NCBI GenBank assembly: GCA_034696485.1
Contig: JAQIWT010001297.1
Location: 1 to 11,447, forward strand
Direction: 5' to 3'
DNA from: Isohypsibius dastychi
Taxonomy: Eukaryota > Tardigrada > Eutardigrada > Parachela > Isohypsibiidae
DNA length: 11,447 nucleotides
Shown piece after piece: positions 1 to 8,107 of the stretch. The position numbers and the translations under genes are program-made. The notes under the pieces were generated by a model, which was given only the letters and a program-made list of their open reading frames with translations, made no database searches and was not told where the DNA came from. The first letter of the stretch is position 1. Every line of letters starts with the position of its first letter.

Positions 1-1650
1 GTTGTTTTCTTTCCGACACAACCAACGACATCTCGTTCGTTCGATGGTCTTTTTGAAAACATATCATGATTGTCTGGGCACCCAACAGTGCGATATGTTT
101 TTGATAACTTTAGCTGATCAACGTTTCGATCAGAATAATTCCGCGACTGAAACGTGCGTGTTATCGGGATCATTGCTTTCTGACTGCTGTTAATTTTTAT
201 AGAAGAACCTTTTTTGAAGGAACCATCAACGGACTAACTGTCTGTTTTTGATAAGTTGAAGCACACAGTTGACTAGGTATGGTGAGACCCGACGCTCGAA
301 AGGGTGACTTTCGTGTACGTGAATCCAGGAGCAATACGATTGTTTTTGACGGAGTCAAGAAGGTGACCTCGGTACGCCGAAATAGACAGATTGTTGTGAT
401 AGTCCTGTCCTGCCCTTTACCTGTTTTGTCCACTTCGGTGAACTGGCAGTTTCTCCTAAAGAGCGAAAATCTGGTGTCTGTCTAGCAAAGCGTCCGCGTG
501 ACCTCGTTATTACGAAAGAAAACTAAAAGATTCGAGAATCTATTCAAGAATCGAACCATTTTGATTCTGTTTCTCCATTCTTGTCGATCTCGATCTTGCT
601 CCCTAACATGAGGGTCTATTTTCTCTTGTTACCGCGCACTTTGCAACAGAAATCGGTTGATGGCCAAGTTGCACTTAATATTGTAGCTGCCTGGGTTAAA
701 ACTCAAAACGAGATGTTAACTGCAATTTTCGATCTATGGTGGGCAAACTGAGATCGAGGGGAATGGTACAAGCTGCGATCAATTCAACCGTGTCAGAAGG
801 AGTTTAAAATAGCAGATGCCCGCATAAGACAATCGTTTCTGAAGGATGAGGAACTAAAGGTTTGTAGGAGAATAATGAACATCTGGGAAGATCAATCAAG
901 ACAGCAAAAACATAAAAAAAAGAAACTAAAGAAACCTTGACGCAGATTGCGAATTCAAGGAGCCACTTTCTTTGAAACGGAGATGCATTCATAAATCCGT
1001 CGATCCTGAAAAAAACCCCAAGAAAGTCAACAAAAGATCAAACTTCAGAGCAATTTCGAATTAATCGAATGAAATAAATATGAATAATAAATCAGTTAAA
1101 GTCAATCTGCTTTCTCTTCCAACATGAATAACGAGCCATTTCAAGAAGATAAACAGCTTCTGTTGAAATGGGATTTGGAAAACCACCCCACCGAGTTGTT
1201 TTCTTTGTTTGAAAAATTAAAAAATTCCAACTTAATCCTTTAAAAAAATTCGTATTTAAATATAGATAAAATCAGACCTTGATCTGAAATTACGTGATCT
1301 ACTACTGATGAACAGTTCAGCTGAAAACATGAAATACAATTGTTTGAAAAAGATAAAATAGCTGGTGGTGTTAATTTACCCCGAGGAAGTATGTAAACAA
1401 TGACAAATTTATAGATGCCAATCAGAAATGCGTAGTTTAGCCTGCGAAGCTGCGAAAATCAGCCTCTGAAACACCGCACTTTGTGTAAATTCGATTTTCT
1501 CATTTCCTTTCCAATTATTCGTGAACATCATGCCACGAGTTGAAAAAGCCATATCACACTTAGTTTCCGTCCACAACAAAATAAAATCAAAATATATTTG
1601 ATTTCAAACTGAAAACCGAAGCATGTTATTTGCCAAGGTTCGTACCTTGC
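1..1650. other. Left flank without a recognised gene
   Basis: Only short open frames (about 60-80 codons) occur here, on both strands, and none resembles a family I know. Base composition is AT-leaning, with A/T runs around 1210-1260 and 1570-1600. Two plus-strand AATAAA hexamers (1073-1078 and 1086-1091) could be polyadenylation signals for an unseen plus-strand gene, but equally could be chance in AT-rich DNA. The part next to 1651 presumably holds the 3' UTR of the minus-strand inhibitor-2 gene. I found no clear AATAAA on the minus strand close to that stop codon. Confidence 0.5.
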
Positions 1651-2428
1651 TCACTGGGGTGCATTTGGAGTTTCTGCATTAATCGCCGTATTGCCAGTCG
1701 GTGAATCCATCGCATCCAGTCCTTCCTCACGTAGCAGCTCTTTGGCTTTCTTAATCATTAGATATTCATTATAATGCTTCTTGCGATGTTCACGAAATTC
1801 GCGCCGTTTCTGGCGTTCTTCCGGTGTCATCTCGCTTTCATCCTCATCACTCTCCGATCCCGAAAATGACATTGCTCTCACCGTCTTATGAGGGTGACCA
1901 TGTTGCTCATCCGTCAAACGATCCGCCAAATCCGTCGGACATATCTGAAGAAAAAACCAACTCAAAAACCACAACAAACCTTGATTTACAAAATTAATGG
2001 TCTTCTTTCACATTAGATTAAGGCACGAGCTAGCACATTTATATTTCAAGACCCCAACAAATTTTCTAGACCAATTCTCAGATCATTTGTCCACACATTC
2101 TCACCTGCCCTTTCGAAAGTTCATGTCCAGAACTGGTTCCACTTTCACTCACATCAACATCCATATCCTGCGACGTGGAATCAGTGCGATCTCGGTAGTG
2201 ATTGTAAGGCGTTTTGGGTTCGTCGATCTTCATATGTCCATAGTCCTTCCCTTCTGGATGATGGGTGGCCAGGATGTTCATTTCATCCCATTTCATTTCT
2301 TTATGCTCGGTTCCACCCGGTGAGGCAAGGGTATGATGAGCTGGCGCTCCTGACGAAGACGACGAATCAATGCTGTCATGTTTTTTCAAAATACTTTTAA
2401 CTGGCTTCTCATGCAGATGCTCCGCCAT
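1651..2428 (-). CDS. PPP1R2: Protein phosphatase 1 regulatory inhibitor subunit 2 (inhibitor-2)
   Basis: Binds and inhibits the catalytic subunit of protein phosphatase 1; in other animals it acts in cytoplasm and nucleus and affects mitosis. Two exons: 2428-2105 and 1944-1651. The intron runs from a GTGAGA donor after ..GGGCAG to an acceptor TTTTTTCTTCAG, in phase 0. The joined protein is 205 residues, the same as human inhibitor-2. The SILK-type PP1-docking motif KSILK is at residues 11-15. The hallmark KWDEMNILAT starts at 46, followed by KDYGHMKIDEPKTPY, whose Thr73 matches the GSK3 site (PxTPY) of the vertebrate protein. An acidic Ser/Glu/Asp stretch lies at 134-146, a TPEER motif at 148-152, and the HYNE helix motif, which covers the PP1 active site in the known complex, at 165-168. 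The tail is short and lacks the longer acidic end of vertebrates. The start ATG in CGTCATGG is the first in frame. It is divergent from the Mlx gene, with 576 bp between start codons. Confidence 0.95.
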
Positions 2429-3004
2429 GACGATTTATATCCCAATTCAACTCATAAACACAATCGACAATTCCTTAACACGATTCATAAAGATCAATAA
2501 AAGGCAAGTTATGTTGCGAGAGAAAGGAGGAGGTAGTGGCAGATGCAAATGCAATAAAATAAATGCAATTTCGGAGAAGCTCCACATTTAATGATTTCCC
2601 CTTGGCCAAGGGGGTTCGCTGTGCCACATGCGGCTTATTGTAATAACTAGGGGCTACGGCCTGCACTATTCTTCAGAGCGGGGTGGGGGGGGGGGGCTTT
2701 TTGAAACTGCCCCATATACCGATGAATCGCATCAGCTGACCAAACGGAAGTGCTGAAAGTGAAATGCGATACAGTACTAGCGTCGAAATTGGATTGCCTA
2801 TCGGATGTCAGGAGATTTGATTATTGGGTGAAACGTAGCGGGACAAATCCTCACGGGGTGTTGTTCTTTACCGGTGCCGCTGTATTAAGAGGATTCATCC
2901 GACACTTCCGTTCGGATTTGGACTCATCTAACTGTTTACAATTTTTTTTGTGGTTTTTCCTGAGCTGTATTATTTACATCCATCATTATTAACGATTTAC
3001 GAGA
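2429..3004. promoter_or_regulatory. Shared upstream region between two divergent genes
   Basis: This 576-bp gap separates the start codons of the minus-strand inhibitor-2 gene and the plus-strand Mlx gene, so it should contain both 5' UTRs and both promoters. No convincing TATA box is placed for either gene. It contains a perfect 16-bp palindrome at 2598-2613 and a G-tract (four G, T, twelve G) at 2680-2696 that could form a G-quadruplex. A short plus-strand open frame at 2750-2992 shows no family resemblance and probably lies in the Mlx upstream region. The promoter function is inferred from position only. Confidence 0.45.
2598..2613. repeat. Perfect 16-bp palindrome
   Basis: CCCCTTGGCCAAGGGG is its own reverse complement with no spacer. 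It lies about 170 bp upstream of the inhibitor-2 start codon and about 390 bp upstream of the Mlx start codon. The symmetry is seen directly. A role as a binding site for a dimeric factor is conjecture. Confidence 0.8.
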
Positions 3005-5296
3005 ATGAACTTCCACAACTGGATGGATACACGTTCCGCTGAGTTTCATGCTGATGGACTGCGGATGTTGAACAACAATGGCAATCAACAAATTGACAGA
3101 AATCGAGATCGGAATCATAACGTTTTTGATGCGTCTTCATCAAATTTGTCGTCGTCTCCATCAAATGCCCCCTCTGCTTTTGTGTTGAATAATCCGGGAT
3201 TCCGCAATCAAAACTCTATGAATTCACGGATGGCCCCGGTGGCGCAGAATTTTAATTTCGTTTCCGGAAACAACAGAGATCAATTCAGTTTCGGCGCATC
3301 TGAGCTGGATGTCAAGCCGTTTCCTGTTTCGGAATTCGGGTTTGGTGGAAATGCCGGAAATATTGCAAGAGGTTGGTTCAGAAAATAAATTTCTTATTTT
3401 TTTGTTTTTTTTAGTATGAGTGCTGTTATTTGTTTTTATTTCATTCTTATGAGTGGTTTTATAATTAATTTTTTAATTAAATTTTTTTTTGGCTTTTTTT
3501 AAAATTTATTCAGTTTTCTTACTTTTTCTTATTTCTCTTATTTTTCTTATATTTCTTTTTTCTTATTTTTCGTGTATTTTGTGTATTTCGCAGATTTTCA
3601 TCCGCCCTCGGTTAACCTGAGCTATCCATCCATCCCATCTCGCCAGATGTTCTCTCCCGTTTCGCCGGTCTCAACTACCGCTCCTAATTCCGAATGCAGT
3701 ATCCTGAACTCATTTGATTACGACTCGGATGATGAAGAAATTATCGAGCCGGTTGATCCTCCAAAGAAAAGAAACTTTGTCACTTATCGTGAACGAAGAA
3801 GAGAAGCGCACACGCAAGCCGAACAAAAACGCCGAGATGGAATCAAGGTACTGTCCATTGCAGATGCGCAGCATCCATAAAAAAACGTAATTAATACTCT
3901 AAAAAAAGCTTCGCAGTTCATGATTTTTTAAATATGAAAAAAATATGAATTTCATAAGATAAATGAATGCATTAAATTCTTGATTTTTGATAAATATGAA
4001 AAGAAGATTCAGTGATTCATAATGTTGTCGGACAATATAATCAATGGCAGTCTGGAAGCCAACTAACAGCGGGGTTTTTGGACATCTCCTATTTTAATTG
4101 TGTAAATTCGTTTCGTTTTGCAGAAAGGCTATCAGGAACTACAGCAAGTTCTTCCACAATCTGAGACTAGTGACATTGTCGGCAACCAGAAGGCCAGCAA
4201 AGCTGCAGTTTTGCAGAAATGTAAGTTGATTTTGGACTATCAATAGTAACAAGCACGTTGTCCCCCCCCCAACCCCCGCTTCTGCTGATTCTTTTACAGC
4301 TTGATTCCTTGAATTTCAAAAGATTTAACAGGATTTGTTCGTTCAGTCTGTTATGAATTGTTTTCAATGTAGAAAATATTGATTAGGATTTGCGTGGATT
4401 ACCTGAAGTGTCGGCGGTAATCAGGCAGCTGTGTGAACCTTGTTCAGCGCAAATGGCGGGATAGAGCTGGTCACGCAGTAGACGGGTGCCTCTCATTATC
4501 GACGTTTGTAGAATGGAGTGAGGCAGTTTTGTTCCAGATCAAATATCACATTAAATTTATAACCAAACAACACCGCATGTCACTTCCCAGCCCGGCTTCT
4601 CATATATAACATTGTTCTGTCTTTTATTTGAACAGCTATCGATTACCTCACCTACTTAATCGATGGACGATCGCGGCAGCAGGAAGAACTCAACTCGCTA
4701 AGGAGGGAATTGACTGGACTCAACATAATGAAGCAGTGAGCAACTCAGGTGGAACGCTGCAAGAAGTTGCCTCTAACGTCTATCTTTCAGAAATTACGAG
4801 AAAATGGCGTTGAATATAAAAAACGCGGATGCCCCTGGATCGAATCCGGTGTCTGAATCGGAAAAATTCAAAATTGTACGATGCTGGAATTCCGAATATA
4901 AATGTGCCATCAATGAATGACCTTTTGTTTAATGTAGTTTCAGTATGTCATGGAGGACTTGTTTCAGAGCTTTGATACTTCCCTCAAACCAACCTGCTTT
5001 GCCGAGCTTTCCGGTGAGGCGTTCATGCCTTGATATCGTGATTGTTTATCGAGCGAGAAACTGATTTTTCAATAACTGAAACATGCTGCATTGACATTTT
5101 GCTTAGTTCCCACTCGAACGTATCTGGAAATAAGGCTGAAGTGACGTCCGAAGCGTTACTTTACAGAAGTTCTGAATTTATTGCGTTTTTTTCAGGAACT
5201 GCGTTTGCCTGGCTGGAAGAGTACTGCACTCCACAACGTCTTCGGCAAGCAGCTGGGACTGTACTGTCAAGCGTGCGGCGTCATAGTACTGAGTGA
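3005..5296 (+). CDS. MLX: Max-like protein X (Mlx/MXL-2) bHLH-leucine zipper transcription factor
   Basis: In animals Mlx is the obligate dimer partner of Mondo/ChREBP (MML-1 in C. elegans), binding E-box/ChoRE DNA and controlling glucose and lipid genes. Seven exons, all GT-AG and phase-compatible: 3005-3371, 3594-3847, 4124-4220, 4636-4735, 4791-4875, 4938-5013 and 5196-5296. They join to 359 residues. Exon 2 carries an acidic patch (DYDSDDEEIIEP) and the basic region AHTQAEQKRRDGIK, with the E-box contacts His195, Glu199 and Arg203. Exon 3 (KGYQELQQVLP..., 208-239) gives the loop and second helix, and exon 4 (SIDYLTYLI...) leads into the zipper. Exon 5 continues with NYEKMALNIK, like human VNYEQIV. 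Exons 6-7 give the C-terminal domain: FQYVMEDLFQSFD, then FAWLEEYCTPQRLRQ, matching the dimerisation/cytoplasmic-localisation domain of Mlx and Mondo. The 122-residue Asn/Ser-rich exon 1 is unlike known Mlx N-termini. Its link to exon 2 rests on a weaker donor (GAG/GTTGGT) and matching phase, so the start is the least certain part. Confidence 0.93.
3392..3593 (+). repeat. T-rich low-complexity intron
   Basis: The first Mlx intron (3372-3593) is strongly T-rich, with degenerate TTTCTTAT-like units most visible at 3518-3570, ending in the acceptor TTTCGCAG. This acts as a very long polypyrimidine tract. It looks like a simple-sequence expansion, not a mobile element. Confidence 0.7.
4221..4635 (+). 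other. Longest Mlx intron, with a C-tract
   Basis: This 415-bp intron splits the bHLH between the second helix and its end (..VLQK / SIDYL). The donor is GTAAGT and the acceptor TTTGAACAG. It contains nine C, AA, five C at 4262-4277, a possible quadruplex on the minus strand. No open frame with family resemblance is present. Confidence 0.6.
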
Positions 5297-6350
5297 TCTC
5301 AGGTTCCGATAAATGGGATGTTTGGTGCGTTTGGTAGTGTTCGAGGATGTTGGAGTATTTGCAGACATAGATTAGTTGAGTTATGCCTCTGATTGAGGTG
5401 AATAATGGCAGCTGTTCCTGCAGCACCATTATTTTGTAGATTTGTTTCTGCATTTCTCACCGCTGGTTCAGGAGATCCATTTTCGATGCAGATTATTCCG
5501 ATAGCTGTCCTGATGAATCGCAACTATCTTTAAACGATTTGTTAAAGCCTAAATGGGGCCTCTTGGGTTGGGGTTTGTCCGGGTTGCTTTTGATGAGATG
5601 TTGGTGGTCATGGAACATAAAGTTCGCAGTTGAACAGTTATATTCACCCACGTTAATCACACTGGTTAGGAATAATACGGCATGCTTAGAAGTTGCTTCG
5701 ACGCAGCTGTAGGGTAGGGTTCAGAAGATCTTTCATGAGTACTGTACTGCCGCGACCTGAAGGTTTTTTTGATTGATCAATCAGTGAGGGTAGACCGGCA
5801 GAGCGGGCCGGATAACACAGCTGTGTGCGAGTAAAATTTCCTGCCCGGGTGATCTATTCTCACCGTCAGGTCGCGGCAGTACAGTATGTTATCTCTGGAA
5901 CTGTATGTGATGCATCTGCTTTCTCATAATACCATCTACGGTATGTCTATTGCATTCACCAGCCGTTCTGTTCCAGTGTGATGTGTGCTGGCTGGCAATG
6001 TAATTTCTCTGAATTTACGTGCTGGCTACCGAAATACGTATACGTAGAGTCACTTCAGATTTTTGCGCGCTGGGTAACTCGCGCAATGGGCCTGAGTCTG
6101 ACCAGTGCAAAGTGCATTTCAATTCGCCATTCATCGTGACAGAGCAGCCACGTTTTAATTACCCCGGCCGGAAACTTCAAGATTTGACAAATCTGCAGTA
6201 TTCAAGGATGAACTTGAACAATTCTGACGCGGAGTACGTTAAGCTGTGAGCCAGATCACAAGAAGCACTTGAAATTGTGCTGGTTAAATGCAACCATTTT
6301 TGTCAACACAGCGTATCGATACGTGAGTACTCAGTGCACAATGACTACAG
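5297..6350. other. Spacer between the Mlx and repeat-protein genes
   Basis: No recognisable gene. The first part must include the Mlx 3' UTR, although I see no canonical AATAAA. A transposon-like inverted-repeat element sits at 5740-5886. The only notable plus-strand open frame, 6019-6249 (76 codons), shows no signal peptide and no family resemblance. The part closest to 6350 is presumably the promoter of the repeat-protein gene. Confidence 0.5.
5740..5886. mobile_element. Short inverted-repeat element, TA-flanked (Tc1/mariner-type MITE candidate)
   Basis: The left end CTGTACTGCCGCGACCTGA is matched exactly, inverted, at the right end (5866-5884). Including the flanking bases, the arms 5740-5764 and 5862-5886 pair at 24 of 25 positions. 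The element is bounded on each side by TA, the target duplication of the Tc1/mariner superfamily, leaving a 143-bp body at 5742-5884 with no coding capacity. The interior holds two perfect palindromes, TGATTGATCAATCA (5770-5783) and ACACAGCTGTGT (5815-5826). Size, inverted ends and TA flanks fit a miniature inverted-repeat element that would need a transposase encoded elsewhere. Because arm and TA are continuous, a different superfamily, or a plain hairpin, is not excluded. Confidence 0.72.
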
Positions 6351-6355
6351 ATGGG

Positions 6356-6390
6356 TATAAATTTATCGGAACGCTGCAGAACGCTCAATC
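6356..6390 (+). promoter_or_regulatory. Core promoter of the secreted repeat-protein gene
   Basis: TATAAAT at 6356-6362 is followed by an initiator-like TCAATC (6385-6390), whose A at 6387 lies 31 bp downstream of the first T of the TATA box. That is the usual TATA-to-start spacing in animals. Transcription from about 6387 would give a 57-nt leader before the ATG at 6444. It would also exclude the in-frame ATG at 6351, which lies upstream of the TATA box. Confidence 0.65.
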
Positions 6391-6443
6391 GTTTTAAACG
6401 TCTATCGTTATTAATACCGCTTCGAAATATTACGCTCTACACG

Positions 6444-7331
6444 ATGGCGCTCAGAGGATGCCTGGTTCTGGCGGTGATGATCGGATGCATCAGCGTGCTC
6501 AACGCTCGACCACAAGGTCCTCCAGGCGGTGGACCACCAGGTGGCGGACAAGGTAGACCGCAGCAAGGCGGACAGCAAGGACGACCCATGGGACAGCAAG
6601 GAGGTCCTCAAGGACAGCGAGGTCCACAAGGTCAGCAAGGAGGTCCTCAAGGACAGCAAGGTGGACCCATGGGACAACAAGGAGGACAACAGGGAGGATC
6701 TCAAGGTAGACCCCAGGGACAACAGGGTGGACCTCAAGGACAACAAGGCGGACCCCAGGGGCAGCAAAGTGGACCCATGGGTCAACAAGGAGGACAACAA
6801 GGACAGCAGGGAGGTCCTCAAGGACAACAGGGGGGTCCGCAAGGACAACAAGGTCAGCAAGGAGGTCCTCAAGGACAGCAAGGTGGACCCATGGAACAAC
6901 AAGGAGGACAACAGGGAGGAGGACCCCAAGGACAACAGGGAGGACAGCAAGGCGGACCCATGGGTCAACAAGGTGGGCAACAGGGAAGGCCTCAGGGACC
7001 GCAAGGAGGACCCCAGGGACAACAGGGAGGACAACCAGGTGGACCCCAGGGACAACAAGGTGGACCCCAGGGACAACAAGGTGGAGCACAAGGACAACAG
7101 GGAGGACTTCAAGGACAGCAAGGAGGTCTTCAGGGTCAACAAGGAGGGCAACAAGGTGGGCCCCAGGGAAGGCCCCAAGGACCACAAGGAGGACCGCAGG
7201 GATCACAGCAAGGCCAAAACCAGGGTAGACCACAAGGTGGACCACAGGGACAACAGGGTGGACTCCAGAATCAACAAGGCGGTTCTCAGGGAGGTCCTCA
7301 AGACAGTTTCCAACAGCCACCAACATATTGA
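6444..7331 (+). CDS. Secreted Gly/Gln/Pro-rich heptad-repeat protein
   Basis: This intronless gene encodes 295 residues. The N-terminus MALRGCLVLAVMIGCISVLNA is a classic signal peptide of about 21 residues, with cleavage likely before RPQGPP. The mature chain begins PPGGGPPGGGQGRP and then repeats Gly-Pro-Gln-Gly-Gln-Gln-Gly with variants (GPMGQQG, GRPQG, GLQGQQ, GSQ). It ends in a non-repetitive tail, ..PQDSFQQPPTY. It is almost free of charge apart from scattered Arg and contains no Cys in the repeat. The unit resembles two collagen-like Gly-X-Y triplets broken by an extra Gly, so a normal collagen helix is not expected. Proline codons end in all four bases and Gly and Gln codons also vary at the third position, which supports this frame as the coding one. 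I chose ATG 6444 because it opens the signal peptide and lies downstream of the TATA box. The family is unknown to me; a structural, matrix, adhesive or cuticle-associated role is only a guess. Confidence 0.85.
   Translation: MALRGCLVLAVMIGCISVLNARPQGPPGGGPPGGGQGRPQQGGQQGRPMGQQGGPQGQRGPQGQQGGPQGQQGGPMGQQGGQQGGSQGRPQGQQGGPQGQQGGPQGQQSGPMGQQGGQQGQQGGPQGQQGGPQGQQGQQGGPQGQQGGPMEQQGGQQGGGPQGQQGGQQGGPMGQQGGQQGRPQGPQGGPQGQQGGQPGGPQGQQGGPQGQQGGAQGQQGGLQGQQGGLQGQQGGQQGGPQGRPQGPQGGPQGSQQGQNQGRPQGGPQGQQGGLQNQQGGSQGGPQDSFQQPPTY
6565..7296 (+). repeat. Degenerate 21-bp tandem repeat array (coding)
   Basis: The DNA of the secreted-protein gene repeats with a basic 21-bp period (seven codons), plus shorter insertions and losses in multiples of three. 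Units differ mainly at third codon positions. Because stop codons are rare in such DNA, long open frames also appear in another plus frame and on the minus strand. Confidence 0.88.
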
Positions 7332-7924
7332 CCGATCAGCTTTTCTAACATAAATATATTGTGCATTTAAGCTCCCGTGCAAGACGAGTTGATCTTCGAA
7401 TAACTCAACCATTGAACATTGTTAAAAGTCGAACGCAACTCGATTCAACAAATACCGAAAATCACCGGGTTGTTTTGGTCTGGTTTTCATGTTAGTCATC
7501 AATATCTTGCCCTTACGGCTTTGTCTAGGCTTGCACCATGTCATCGGTTTCCAAAAATTCAGGTGAACACAGATTTTCCAGTAGGGGAGAGAGGTTACAT
7601 CGTTGCGGGTACCTCTGTCTGCCGATTTGCCACAACCAGAGCATTTGCCACTTTCCGAAGCTGAACCGCCACCGAGGAAATCGAAAGGTTTCTGTGAATT
7701 CCTCTGCTGTGTATTTCTGCTCTGGTTAATTGTGAGCATCCCTAGTTAAAGTGTTCTGGTGTTCAACAGGTTAAGCCCTACGAAGGCTGTCATTAGGAAG
7801 CAGGACAGCGACCATCTCCCTAGTTTCACGGCAAAATATTCACTTTGACTCTCACCAGAACAGCGCAGTCACAGAGAGAGTTCGCAAACGTGTTTAATAA
7901 TGACTATACAACGCAAACATGGCA
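7332..7924. other. Spacer between convergent genes
   Basis: This region contains the 3' UTR of the repeat-protein gene and, on the other strand, the likely 3' end of the receptor gene. An ATTAAA on the minus strand (7898-7893) is a weak candidate poly(A) signal for the receptor. I searched all minus-strand frames for a kinase-homology or guanylyl cyclase segment and saw none. The minus frame at 7422-7739 (105 codons, with a Cys-rich GKCSGCGKSADRG stretch) has no family resemblance. Confidence 0.45.
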
Positions 7925-8075
7925 TCACACAATGCGACTTAGACTTCTAAGATCTATCGGTTTGACCCTTAAATATAAGGAACTTCTCTCCAACATCACC
8001 CACTGCAGATTTCCTTCCAAAAGGACCCACCAGTGACCATCGCCAGCCATACTCGTAGAGTGAGCATTACACCAT
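7925..8075 (-). CDS. Possible last exon of the receptor (alternative cytoplasmic tail)
   Basis: An acceptor TTCTGTTGACAG lies 51 bp below the donor that ends the membrane exon, exactly the size of the other short introns of this gene. In the required phase the exon reads RWCNAHSTSMAGDGHWWVLL and continues for about 30 more residues to a TGA at 7927-7925. The sequence resembles neither the juxtamembrane segment of receptor guanylyl cyclases nor the tail of the vertebrate clearance receptor. Intron size and phase are therefore the only support. Confidence 0.3.
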
Positions 8076-8107
8076 CTGTCAACAGAACACAAGATCGATA
8101 TGAGTAA

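Noticed and set aside
540-560. Minus-strand GGTTCGATTCT resembling a tRNA B box
   Set aside because: The flanking bases do not form a T-arm stem and no cloverleaf can be built around it.
2432-2440. ATATAAAT-like sequence on the minus strand near the inhibitor-2 start
   Set aside because: It lies only a few bases upstream of the ATG, too close to serve as a TATA box for that gene.
4167-4367. 66-codon minus-strand open frame
   Set aside because: It overlaps Mlx exon 3, whose plus-strand bHLH sequence is unmistakable.
5257-5270. CTGTACTG within the last Mlx exon, similar to the MITE end
   Set aside because: Only about eight bases match and they lie in conserved coding sequence, so it is coincidence and not a second copy.
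6019-6249. 76-codon plus-strand open frame
   Set aside because: No signal peptide, domain or compositional support; its length is expected by chance.
6351-6443. Upstream in-frame ATG at 6351 extending the repeat protein by 31 residues
   Set aside because: It lies just upstream of the TATA box, so it would not be in the mRNA. The extension would also bury the signal peptide.
6411-7326. Two minus-strand open frames of 258 and 275 codons rich in Leu/Ser/Val
   Set aside because: They are mirror images of the tandem repeat. The only signal peptide is on the plus strand, and third-position variation fits the GPQ frame.
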